A stretch of 64,000 bases of DNA from Tubulanus polymorphus (Eukaryota; Nemertea; Palaeonemertea; Tubulaniformes; Tubulanidae). The notes beneath the pieces are model-generated. The model was not told the origin of the DNA and did no database searches. It was given only the letters and a program-made list of their open reading frames with translations. Of this stretch, positions 31,401 through 39,265 are shown piece by piece; positions within the stretch are counted from its first letter, which is position 1, and every line of letters starts with the position of its first letter. A program made the translations under genes and the position numbers. The stretch lies in NCBI RefSeq assembly GCF_964204645.1, contig NC_134029.1, forward strand, positions 6,900,001 through 6,964,000, in the 5' to 3' direction.

Positions 31401-34400
31401 AACGATTATTTGTACGCACGGTGGTACATAGGGGACGCGATTTTTAATGTACACGCGATATGAATATTTCGCAAACCGATTCGAAAATCTTTTAAATTGT
31501 GGACGATCAAAAATCTACTTCGCGTATCAACGTCGAGTGATTCCTGCGCGGAATTAAGACGGTCAGTCATGTATGAAATTAACAACATCTAAATAAGGCA
31601 ATCGATCCCTCTATCAAGAGAGAGGCGTGTACATATACATCAGTACGCTATTCGCTATTCGCAGCTGTACAATTTTCGAACGTGAAACAGCTGTTACCGG
31701 GACTTCGATCGATTCTATTATCATTCAAATATGCGTTTTACACGGAACTCCGCGCGCGTTTATAGGGAGTATACCATTGTATATAGTCATCAGCCATATC
31801 AATCTATTATAACGCCTAGACTATAGATTTCGTCGCGATAAGTTTTTTTTCCGCGACGGATTTACTCGATGCTACGAATACCCTTAGCGCGCGTATCGTA
31901 ATGACGGTAAACTCCGCCTTGTACGAATCTTATCAATAACCGGCAAAATCAACAAAACTACTTCACAAATTTGAAAATAGATTTCAGGAAGATTTCTACC
32001 ATCGGTAGCAACTTCACCGAGTCTAGGGCGGAGTTTACTGAAAATTGCTTTGAACCATAATTAAACTGTAATTTTTATGAATACAGAATATCTGAATTTT
32101 TTTTGTTCGGAAACTAAATGTTTCTTACATGCTACTACGCTATATTACGTACGGCAATTTCATATCTTCACAGATATTTTCCTGACCTCACTTTGTCAGA
32201 CATATTTAAATGACTAGAACCCCTGATAATCGAATTATTTCCTGATTTTCATGTCGACTTTCCGAGCGACAGATTGTTAAAGGACCCACGCGCTGACCGA
32301 CGTACATATTAAACATACCTTCATCGTCGAGATAACCGCCGGTCAAATCCTCAATACTGAACGCGTAACTACCGGGAAAGTGGTGCGGCGACGGTGGACT
32401 ACGACTCCTGACTCCGGGACTCTGGCGTATGACCGCCGGCGGGGGCGGCGAGTGATGCCGGTGAGGCTCGTGTTGCGACGGTATCAGCAACGGCACTTTA
32501 TCCGGTTGGTACTGCGCGCCGTGAACCGGGCAATACACTATACCATTCACCGGCCCGTACATGAGGCCTTTCGGAATCGGGATATTTTTTTTCGTCGTAT
32601 TCTGTTTTTTCTCTTGAAGGAAACAAACACAGCAAATCAAAAATGATAATACAATTGTCTGTAAGAAAAGGCAAAAATATGTTGAATCTGTTGGAAACAA
32701 AAATCCTAATATCAATTCGACCTTACCTACTGAGGTTGTAAAGTAACTATCTACCGGACAAGAGGCATTACAAGGAAACAAATAATGAAAAAGCAATTAT
32801 ATGCATTTTATGATCTATAGGGCGTGGGCCCGTATGACTCAAAGTACATACTATGCACAGCAAATTGACAGATTTCCGTGGATAACATCCAGACCCAGTC
32901 GAGGAAAAACTTGATAAAATACGTACGAAAACAGCTGTTGACACAATTGTCAGTTTAATGCAAAGCCTTTTGTTTCAAAATAGAGCTGGGCTTGCTAGGT
33001 ACATGTATGAAAGATAGAATCTAAAGACCATGTCACGATCTCTACGTAACTCACTTTTTGGATGTCCGTGCTGATGCATGTTGACTAAATTCCGCGAAAA
33101 CGATAACAGAAATACAAAACGGAGAACGCGCTCGTAAACGATGCGGACAATCCGTGAATGAAACGGGGAAATGTAATATCCGAAATATACTCAAAAGAAC
33201 GCTACGATTCAGACAAAAATCCAGGACGGTGTGACACAACGAACACTGCTGGGATGACAGTTGGTCACCGTCGTTTGAAATGATAATAATATTAATCTGG
33301 CTTGTGTCACGTTAGTCACAGCTGCCCCCTCTCGTAGCGACAACGAGCGCAACATAGAATATCTATATTGCACAGTTTCTCACTACCATCGACGCGAGCA
33401 GCATCGCTACAAAGTCAATAATGCACCTGGCATGATTATTGACATAAAAAAGGAATATCTTTAAAAATATGTCATAGCGTTCGAAAGAAAATGTTTGAAA
33501 ACCTTTTGGGGCCCAGTCGTTGAAAGGTTACTCCAGTCAGTAACCTGTCTGTGGTTTAGTTTCATGATCTGATATTTTTTCACAAACCAGTCAGGAATGT
33601 TGCTTAATCGCTGAAAGCATTCATAAAATCGCGCTTGTTGGTGAATCAAGCCATTAATTGCCAACTGAAGTCTGATAGAAAGTATGTTTTTGAAGCGTTA
33701 CTTTTTTCAACGGTGTTTCAGCCCTCGGTATAAACCCATCCGAACGCTTACCAAAACGATAAGGTAACTAACTTATTCATGTATGGTTAAGACCTAGTCG
33801 TAAAGTCGCTAGAAAGAGATCTGAAATGGAACCAGATCCCAAATCTTCGGGACCAACTGAAATCATATTTGACGACGCGCCTGCTGCAAAATAACAAAAA
33901 CATCATTAAACACCCTTTACGCTGGCGGATCCGTCCATACCTTTGTCGCATTTACAAATCTTCGGATAATCGTGTCTGTATCGGCGAACGAATTTGAATA
34001 ACATGAAGAAGAGAACACGACACGGAAGAGTCCAGCATTTGCACGAAAATCACACCACCGAATAGCGATCGGAGATTTATGTAAACACACCGGCGTACAG
34101 CGACCGTGTAGAGAACGTGCACACAATACTACAGGTAAATTCATTAATATGCTATTAATTCGACGTCGAATTCGACTGAATTGTAACAGGCTGCGCGATC
34201 GAGAGACTCGATTATATTTAAAGCCATGTATTGCACTATCTCTTTTTATGGTTGAAATATTATAAATGCAAAAACAACGCGTTCAAACCATCAACATTCT
34301 AAATATGCGGGCACAATTTACAAAAAGATAAAGTCATTTAGCGTCCGCGGAACCAGTTGATTCGCGCATTATCTCGCAGTAAAAGGGTCGATTCATCGGA

Positions 34401-36748
34401 ATTTATCGGCAAATGTTTGAAAATTCTTACGAAGAAAAAAAACTTTTGAAAATTCCACTGCTAATTGTAGGCCTACCATTGACTCACTCAAGTCACTCGA
34501 GTCAATTATTGAGTCAATTATTTCTTCACCGCTCAGAATTCTATTCCAAGACCATACTAAGAGAGAGAGTGGCCATTACACCGTACACCAAAGGCCATGG
34601 CCGCATGAAAATACGATAAAACTGTATTGTATGGGTTGGCAGCTTTATTATTGCGTGAAAATACTTAACTTGCCTTGCCTACTCAACGTGACAAACTGAT
34701 TAAAAGTAAAAGAGAACTTCAGCTTCCAGGGGTTGTCACTAAAAACCTAAATAATTCGAACCTCTTAGAAACCGGAAAAAGGATGTTAGTCATAATAATG
34801 TATATATATATATACGCTTATGTAACAGTTCAATTTGATTGATCAAGTCTATAGTGCCATAGTCCAATGGTTAAAATAATATGTCAGCATTGTGAATGAG
34901 ACAACGGCTATCCGTTATACTATGATGAAAAATGGAATGGGGTTAACATGTTGTGATGAAATAACCAAAACTGGAAAATGTGCAGAATTGACACTAAATA
35001 CTGTGCAAAATGTACCTAAAAAATACCTGAAAAATGGTTTCTAAATAGCCAAGCTATTTTACTGCAAAATGACAAAAGCCTTTGTAGCAAGAAAACGTTT
35101 TCAGGTTGGTTTGATTTACCTATCATTTATAGTCACATGTCCACACACACACACATTGATAGGAGTTCATAAAACACATGTAACAACTGAAACCGAAAAC
35201 TTGGGTCTTTATTGAATGAAACACAAGGTAGATTAAGATTCTAAAGTACGTTCAACCTCGGTTAATCCGTTATCGGATAATGAATCCATATGGCATAACG
35301 TAGATTGGTCTAGTTTTAAACTAAGTTACCCCCATGAGATTTCTGTGTTTCCATTACACTTCAAATTTGTGGTCCTATTGACCCATCACTATCAGTGAGG
35401 AAGGAACGTGCATTTGTTTTCCTCGAAATATACTGGGTAACTGTGTATAGACGGGCCACATTGTGCCTGTTAGCTAAACAAAATAACAGGTACCAAAGGA
35501 CCTCCTTCACTTGATGGTTTTTTCTTAGTTTCAGAATATTACTTACAAGTGTCTGATTGTAGGCAATTCATTCACCTGCAAACTGGATATTATAGGCCTA
35601 CAGGATAATGCGCTTAAATCATTGTTTATACCGATTATAGGCCTATCCAATATGTACAATTACAGATCTGTTTTCACTAATCCGTACTAAGAAGCTCGGT
35701 CCCGAATGATACAGATTAACACCGAGGTTGACTGTACGAGTAAAACTGTTTAATAAACTGGATCAGTTTAATCTGGCTTTTCAAACCTTCTTAAAAGTGA
35801 AACAAGAGATTTTTTAAAAAACCAGATTACCTATTTCATAGGCCAGCGGCCGGTTGCTTGAAGGTTAAACTCTTTTAACTGTTGCTTAAAGGTTAAACTC
35901 TTAAACCTTTGAGCAGCCTGCCCCTGATTATTAAGGGTTTCTCGCAATTCCTGAAAAGCGAAAAGTTGTTAGAGGTAAGGGTTCTAGCAGGTTAACACAT
36001 AACTACCATATCATCGCACCCCGAACATGATAAGTACATCTGAACTGAAAAAAAATGAAGTAAGTCCCAGTTGAAAAAAGCCATTCCTGATAGGCAAGGC
36101 CTAGAACATTTTGTTTAATACAATGAATCAGGATCCAATGATGACAAAAGTTGTTAGAATAAGCAGCATAATTCAAATAAACCGACGAAAAAAGCAAGAA
36201 ATATCTGGAAATGTCATTTTGACACCAGGCCGGGTATAATTAGAAATAGTGGCTTGGTTAGTTTCACACGCAATTTTCAACTTATTGTATTCAACTAGGG
36301 CCGATTATTTTCTCCGTTTTTGACTTACTCGGCATGTTTTTCGTCGGAGACGAGGTGCTCTCTTCACCGCCTCCGAAGATAGACGAATGAGTGTTAGATT
36401 GCTGTTGGCGAGCTGCCGGCTTATCATCGGGGGCAGGGGCGCTGCCGAACACGTTATTCTGAGGGGGTGGTGGCTTCGGTTTATTTTGAGCGGCGGGAGT
36501 CGGTTCATCGCTACCACCAAATAAGTTGATAGACGTTCGGCCGCCTGGTGGAGCCATAACCCTAAAATGAGAAATAGTACCGGAATAAAGTTCTGAATTA
36601 AATTCAGCAGGCAGGTCAGAGGAAGGGACACAGACTATATATAGACCCGGAATTTTGAAGCGAAATATTTCAGAAATACAAGACGTAATTCTTACTTAGA
36701 AGTCGGGCGACCGCAGTCGTAGCCTTGATTCGTTCCTGTCGAAGTCAT
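13362..36748 (-). CDS. Jupiter/JPT (HN1) family microtubule-associated protein with modular NP[ILV]xG exons
   Basis: Family proteins bind microtubules. Exons: complement(join(13362..13427, 13977..14017, 15208..15273, 16708..16815, 18169..18258, 18529..18621, 19328..19426, 20505..20600, 22352..22561, 23336..23428, 23982..24059, 24676..24777, 25445..25543, 26326..26439, 27222..27317, 27962..28063, 31121..31210, 32319..32612, 36329..36561, 36696..36748)); total 2223 nt, in frame, 740 residues. Family marks: VMAPPGGRTSINLFGG near the N terminus, NNVFGS and SSIFGG further on, and VMAPPGGQSQISFG at the very end. The 16 exons between are all phase 1-1 and mostly carry one RNPxxGxGDLG or SNPxTGxxCQ repeat plus a basic Ser/Pro tail. 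Skipping all of them leaves 130 residues, near the usual family length. Transcription starts opposite POP5. Exon identity is strong; which exons are used together is unknown. Confidence 0.88.
13525..13640. repeat. Interspersed repeat, copy 1
   Basis: Shares long similar words with 22018-22160: CAAAACCCTGCCACACTAGAC, AATCAGATTGCCCGTTGTAT and GAGGCAAATTTCAC in the same order and spacing class. Both lie in Jupiter introns. The flank contains GGTTTGAATCC, a B-box-like word, so it may be SINE-related. Confidence 0.6.
13977..14017 (-). CDS. Jupiter penultimate exon
   Basis: Phase 1 in, phase 0 out, consensus donor GTGAGT. Encodes SYNPLTHTTTVHE, a decayed NPLT repeat. It is the only downstream exon that restores the frame of the terminal exon, so it should be constitutive. 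Confidence 0.85.
15208..15273 (-). CDS. Jupiter cassette exon c16 (RDPIVGVG)
   Basis: Phase 1-1, 66 nt, donor GTAGCG. Motif RDPIVGVGALDNERGFNR, tail KAK. Shortest cassette. Confidence 0.83.
16708..16815 (-). CDS. Jupiter cassette exon c15 (SNPLTGTDCQ)
   Basis: Phase 1-1, 108 nt, donor GTATTA. Motif RSSSNPLTGTDCQSYDIH, tail SPRPSSALNRHSVR. A second donor-like word (GTAAGA) lies 7 bases upstream but would leave phase 0, out of frame with the rest. Confidence 0.82.
18169..18258 (-). CDS. Jupiter cassette exon c14 (SNPITGDNCQ)
   Basis: Phase 1-1, 90 nt, donor GTATTC. Motif SSSNPITGDNCQSFDISYD, tail RSRTPRRQK. Confidence 0.88.
18529..18621 (-). CDS. Jupiter cassette exon c13 (CNPLTGHNCQ)
   Basis: Phase 1-1, 93 nt, donor GTACAA. 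Motif CNPLTGHNCQAYTLKPEF, tail KSKSKVAVQQSK. Confidence 0.88.
19328..19426 (-). CDS. Jupiter cassette exon c12 (SNPITGNGCD)
   Basis: Phase 1-1, 99 nt, donor GTAGAC. Motif NSNPITGNGCDCWDIHREP, tail KARQPTPKANS. Confidence 0.88.
20143..20257. repeat. MITE-like inverted repeat, family B, reverse copy
   Basis: Reverse-oriented relative of 912-1023, ending CTTAAGGCACGACTGCGCAA. It abuts the family A element that starts at 20254; the two share the word GGCCAG. Confidence 0.55.
20254..20378. repeat. MITE-like inverted repeat, family A, copy 1
   Basis: Terminal inverted repeats of about 23 bases (GGCCAGTTGCTCAAAAGTTG and GGTT following) with one mismatch; internal AACCAGTGGGTAGTTGACAT also recurs in the other copies at 24304-24431 and 48784-48897. 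No coding capacity; non-autonomous element. Confidence 0.75.
20505..20600 (-). CDS. Jupiter cassette exon c11 (SNPITGGT)
   Basis: Phase 1-1, 96 nt, donor GTAGAT. Motif GSNPITGGTSSSISENTPP, tail RQSRRRLLGVKR. Confidence 0.88.
20601..22351. other. Jupiter intron c10-c11
   Basis: No further cassette exon recognised. It contains a copy of the interspersed repeat at 22018-22160 and long A/T runs. Confidence 0.5.
22018..22160. repeat. Interspersed repeat, copy 2
   Basis: Second copy of the element at 13525-13640 (GAAACCCTGCTACACTAGAC, AATCAGATTGCCTGTTGTAT, GAGGCAAATTTCAC), with an insertion in the middle. Confidence 0.6.
22352..22561 (-). CDS. Jupiter cassette exon c10, double repeat
   Basis: Phase 1-1, 210 nt, donor GTAGAG. 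Holds two motifs in one exon, PRNPIAGVGTEEFDLL and RNPITGRGDLGQEY, with a basic linker between. The second copy is closest to the RNPxxGxGDLG class (c4-c7). It looks like two ancestral repeat exons joined by intron loss, or an internal duplication. Confidence 0.9.
22714..22775. repeat. Short repeat shared with 42516-42590
   Basis: Both places read CGCTTGCCTCAGATCT, then GGGAC, AAT and GCAGTTGGAG with AGGGA. One copy is in a Jupiter intron, the other in a bHLH-PAS intron. Part of an unidentified dispersed family. Confidence 0.5.
23336..23428 (-). CDS. Jupiter cassette exon c9 (RDPVVGKGD)
   Basis: Phase 1-1, 93 nt, donor GTTTGT. Motif QRDPVVGKGDFSTENEQK, tail HKRRPALKNVE. Confidence 0.87.
23982..24059 (-). 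CDS. Jupiter cassette exon c8 (RDPIKGKG)
   Basis: Phase 1-1, 78 nt, donor GTACAT. Motif TRDPIKGKGHFPAEKRC, tail SKRFCHKE. Confidence 0.85.
24304..24431. repeat. MITE-like inverted repeat, family A, copy 2
   Basis: Contains AACCAGCGGATAGTTGACAT and AGTGACAATTGAAAGTTCAT as in copy 1, and ends GGCAACTGGCC. The terminal repeats are more decayed than in copy 1. Confidence 0.65.
24676..24777 (-). CDS. Jupiter cassette exon c7 (RNPLMGVGDLG)
   Basis: Phase 1-1, 102 nt, donor GTAGAA. Motif RNPLMGVGDLGRERDPLR, tail rich in Arg and Cys (SGRRCRRSFIGEK). Confidence 0.88.
25445..25543 (-). CDS. Jupiter cassette exon c6 (RDPILGAGELG)
   Basis: Phase 1-1, 99 nt, donor GTATCT. Motif VRDPILGAGELGTSYDAAR, tail PERPKTPRSKS. 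Confidence 0.88.
26326..26439 (-). CDS. Jupiter cassette exon c5 (RNPVTGTGDLG)
   Basis: Phase 1-1, 114 nt, donor GTACAA. Motif RNPVTGTGDLGGEMHPTK, tail SPQTPFKSKIPR. Confidence 0.9.
27222..27317 (-). CDS. Jupiter cassette exon c4 (RNPLAGLGDLG)
   Basis: Phase 1-1, 96 nt, donor GTAGAA. Motif RNPLAGLGDLGSEYDPLQR then a basic tail with VSKIPKSRK. Confidence 0.88.
27962..28063 (-). CDS. Jupiter cassette exon c3 (RDPITMEG)
   Basis: Phase 1-1, 102 nt, donor GTAATG. Motif IRDPITMEGAFEPDADMM, then a Cys/Arg/Ser tail ending TPVQ. Divergent repeat (ME in place of the first G). Confidence 0.82.
28064..31120. other. Large Jupiter intron c2-c3
   Basis: About 3 kb with no exon I can support. Donor-like words near 29634 and 29818 on the minus strand were tested; neither has an open phase-1 frame behind it. 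Confidence 0.5.
31121..31210 (-). CDS. Jupiter cassette exon c2
   Basis: Phase 1-1, 90 nt; acceptor TATATAG, donor GTACAT. Encodes PPEPPPFIVDTRPPYNHKLR then LRTPSKPR. No NPxxG motif but the same basic TPSKPR-type tail as the repeat exons. Confidence 0.75.
32319..32612 (-). CDS. Jupiter cassette exon c1 (98 codons, no NPxxG repeat)
   Basis: Phase 1-1; acceptor TTCAAG, donor GTATGT. Encodes KGLMYGPVNGIVYCPVHGAQ, then a His/Pro-rich run with repeated SPP motifs, then FSIEDLTGGYLDDE. The largest cassette and unlike the others. I know no domain for it. Confidence 0.8.
33055..33079 (-). CDS. Candidate alternative first exon of Jupiter
   Basis: ATG at 33079 opens MHQHGHPK and ends with a leftover A at a consensus donor GTGAGT, phase 1. 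That is exactly the ending of exon 2, so it can splice in frame to 32612 or any cassette exon. It would give isoforms lacking the N-terminal PPGG domain. Confidence 0.35.
33794..33883 (-). CDS. Candidate extra Jupiter exon (weak)
   Basis: Strong acceptor (pyrimidine-rich, GCAGCAG, so NAGNAG) followed by an open phase-1 frame, GASSNMISVGPEDLGSGS. It would end in phase 1 at GTCTTA, a poor donor. The acceptor and peptide suit the gene but the donor does not. Not included in the 740-residue model. Confidence 0.25.
36329..36561 (-). CDS. Jupiter exon 2 (N-terminal family domain)
   Basis: Encodes VMAPPGGRTSINLFGG, a proline-rich linker, NNVFGS, and SSIFGGGEES. It ends TKNMP plus A at a consensus GTAAGT donor in phase 1. 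These boxes are the recognisable core of HN1/Jupiter proteins. Confidence 0.93.
36696..36748 (-). CDS. Jupiter exon 1 (start)
   Basis: ATG at 36748-36746, peptide MTSTGTNQGYDCGRPTS, then donor GTAAGA in phase 2. It joins exon 2 to make SKVMAPPGG, the family's first conserved box. Confidence 0.9.
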
Positions 36749-37283
36749 GGTCGCTTTTAGCTCTTAACAACAATCGTAAACGAGGATTTTCTTTCTTTTT
36801 CGGTGTAATTTTCAACCCTGAGAAGTTTACTTTATCTATGTGTGCGGTATGGCGCGTGGGAGATTGTGTGCCGCACTAGATCACACCGCATAACCCAGTT
36901 GTTACTAAAATTGAAATTTAGAGTTCTAGAGCCCGGACTGAAGTTGTTCGAATTTGTCGTTTAATAAATTAATCTAATCAACCAGTATTCTTTAATTGTG
37001 TGGAACTTTTCAAGCCCTCAGAAATTGTAAGTAAATTAGATATTACATGTATTGCAAGGTATATGTTGATGATCTCAACTTTTAGCGGCAAGAAAAACAA
37101 AATTGTCATCTGTTATCTGTTTTTCTGAACAATTCAATTCAATAAATATTGAATATTTGCTTCCAATGAACATGGGGTTAGAATGAATCTCAAAATAGCA
37201 AATGAATTAATAATATAAATAGTTATCATATATGTATATTGTAGGTTTGACTCATGTGAGAAGAAACTGATGCAGCTGTAAAA
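36749..37283. promoter_or_regulatory. Bidirectional promoter region, Jupiter / POP5
   Basis: 535 bp between two divergent start codons (Jupiter ATG at 36748, POP5 ATG at 37284). It contains a GC-richer patch with GTATGGCGCGTGGGAG near 36847. No TATA box in an obvious position. Shared promoter function is inferred from the arrangement. Confidence 0.45.
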
Positions 37284-38913
37284 ATGGTTCGGTTGAAAAA
37301 TAGGTAAAATATTCCGAATTTGCCATTGTCCGGCTCGTTCTGGGTCTTTCAAATGTGTCATCACATTCAGAGATTTTCAAGTGTTCCTTATAGGGACAGT
37401 ATGGATCCAGTATCAATGACCAGCACCACTGAAGAGTCAATGATCCTTAATACTGGTCCCATTAGTTATTACAGGGGGTCTTAATCAATGTGACAAGTCC
37501 CGCCCCCCTGACTGTGAGAGATTTTCAGTACCTGATATGCGATTTGTATTTTTGCTTCGATAGGTACCTACTATGCGAGATAATCTATGAAAACGAAAAC
37601 TCAGTCAGTACATCACTTACGGCTTTCAAAATATTGAATTGTTTGAAAGATGCCGTTTTACAAATACATGGAGTGTACGGCGGATCTTTGTTAAAGGCTT
37701 CTATATCTGGTAAGTACCGTAAAACTAAAAAAAAACCAGCAACAAGAAGTATGATTAATTTCCCATTTAAGGTCCTTTAACTTGTGCTAAGATGGACCAG
37801 ACTGTGGTTTAGATTGGTATCCTATCCCATTTTACTAGCATTCAATAATCATTGCATTTTCGCCTACCAGTATTTAGCTCCCCTAAATTTTGCTTCGAAG
37901 CATTTTTTTGTTGATAACATCTCTGATAGGTGAATTATTGTTGATGATTTGCGCTATTTTCTTTTTTCAGTAAAATATTTCAATGAAAAAACGAATATTG
38001 TATTGATTCGCGCAGCGCGGGGTTCGCACAAATTACTTCAATCTGCTATGACGTTTGTACAGAAAATCGGGGACTATTCTGCATTCTTCAATACTATACA
38101 CATTGGAGGTAGGTTCATTATAAATGCGTTGACCAATTAAAAACTTCCAGTCTATAGTAGCTGTATTCTAAGTGATTAGCTTATGGATCCTTTTATAGTC
38201 TATTTCTTATTCATCCTGACTATTGGGAGTTATAGTCAGAGTTTATACATTCATTTGTCAATTTTCAAGTACCAGATTCTAAAGTAAGATATTAACTTGG
38301 AATATAATTGGGGCACCTTGGTATGTGTGGAGAAATGTCAAATTTACCGTACCGTAAAATTTTTCAGGAGAAATTCCCATGAAATCTGTTTAAAGTTCCC
38401 ATTCAGCAGAGAGTTTATTTTGGCCCTATATTGGGCCTAATCATTTTAGCTCATTTTTGGACTTAAGACCAAAGAAATATATTCATATACATATGACTCT
38501 GGTAGACTGGTATAAATCTCAGTACATGTATTCAAATTTGATAAACAAAACCCACAGTTGATGACTTCATAATTCTAATCTAACAGTTTATTTAATCTTA
38601 GGCTATGTAAATATATCATTTACGTGTTTATTTTTTTAGGAACGATCCAATCATGTCAGAAGTTTTTGATGAAATATAATAAACGACAGTTAAAAGTTCT
38701 ACTTGCTTTGGTCTCGAAAAAAGGTGTTATTGTATTCGATTAGTATTAGAAAGTTTGAAATTTTTCTTGTATGAAAGTTTTTGATATCAATCCTTTTTTC
38801 TTATTTTAGAAGAGAGAAAGAAAATCCGCGAGAATATCAAACAATGCTCGATTGTCAAACAAAATCCATATTTAGAGGAAAATGATGAAAAAATGGTTTC
38901 TGATAATGATTGA
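37284..38913 (+). CDS. POP5: POP5, RNase P/MRP protein subunit (complete, 5 exons)
   Basis: Subunit of the nuclear ribonucleases P and MRP, needed for tRNA 5' processing and rRNA maturation. Joined as 37284..37303, 37564..37709, 37971..38108, 38640..38723, 38810..38913; phases agree and the product is 163 residues, the same length as human POP5. Family landmarks: MVRLKNRYLLCEIIYEN at the start (human MVRFKHRYLLCEL), then VKYFNEKTNIVLIRAARG, then FFNTIHIGGTIQSCQKFLMK with YNKRQL; the tail is short, charged and acidic. Exon 1 is only 20 nt and was found because its leftover AG completes an Arg codon with the first base of exon 2. A poly(A) signal follows the stop closely. Transcribed away from Jupiter. 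Confidence 0.95.
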
Positions 38914-38933
38914 TACGTGTTATTTTGTTTGTA

Positions 38934-38939
38934 AATAAA
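38934..38939 (+). terminator. POP5 poly(A) signal
   Basis: AATAAA 21 bases after the POP5 stop codon. Confidence 0.6.
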
Positions 38940-39167
38940 TGCATTTAAATATTTTGAAATCTTATTTCTTCATTACCATGGAAATCTTAGCTTTTCACTC
39001 TGGAACAGGTTCTTCTACAGTCTATTTTTTCATGATGAGCGGTCTGGAGAGGCCGAACTTAACGATTCAGTAATGATTGAATTCTATATACGATTATCAC
39101 AGAAACTCGTTTCGGAGTTGTAGGTACTGCAAAAACAAGAATCAGCATACGGTACATTACTGAATTT

Positions 39168-39210
<43 letters not shown>

Positions 39211-39212
39211 TG

Positions 39213-39265
<53 letters not shown>

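Larger units (their letters stand above)
32613..36328. other. Large Jupiter intron exon 2-c1
   Basis: About 3.7 kb. Apart from the two low-confidence candidates at 33055-33079 and 33794-33883 no exon is supported. A short (TA)n run lies at 34801-34815. Confidence 0.5.

Noticed and set aside
33917-34144. Minus-strand ATG frame ending at GTATGG, considered as another first exon
   Set aside because: Phase 0 does not fit the following exons and the peptide shows no coding character.
34848-34920. tRNA-like sequence (GTGCCATAGTCCAATGGTTA)
   Set aside because: An A-box-like word is present but there is no B box or cloverleaf pairing.
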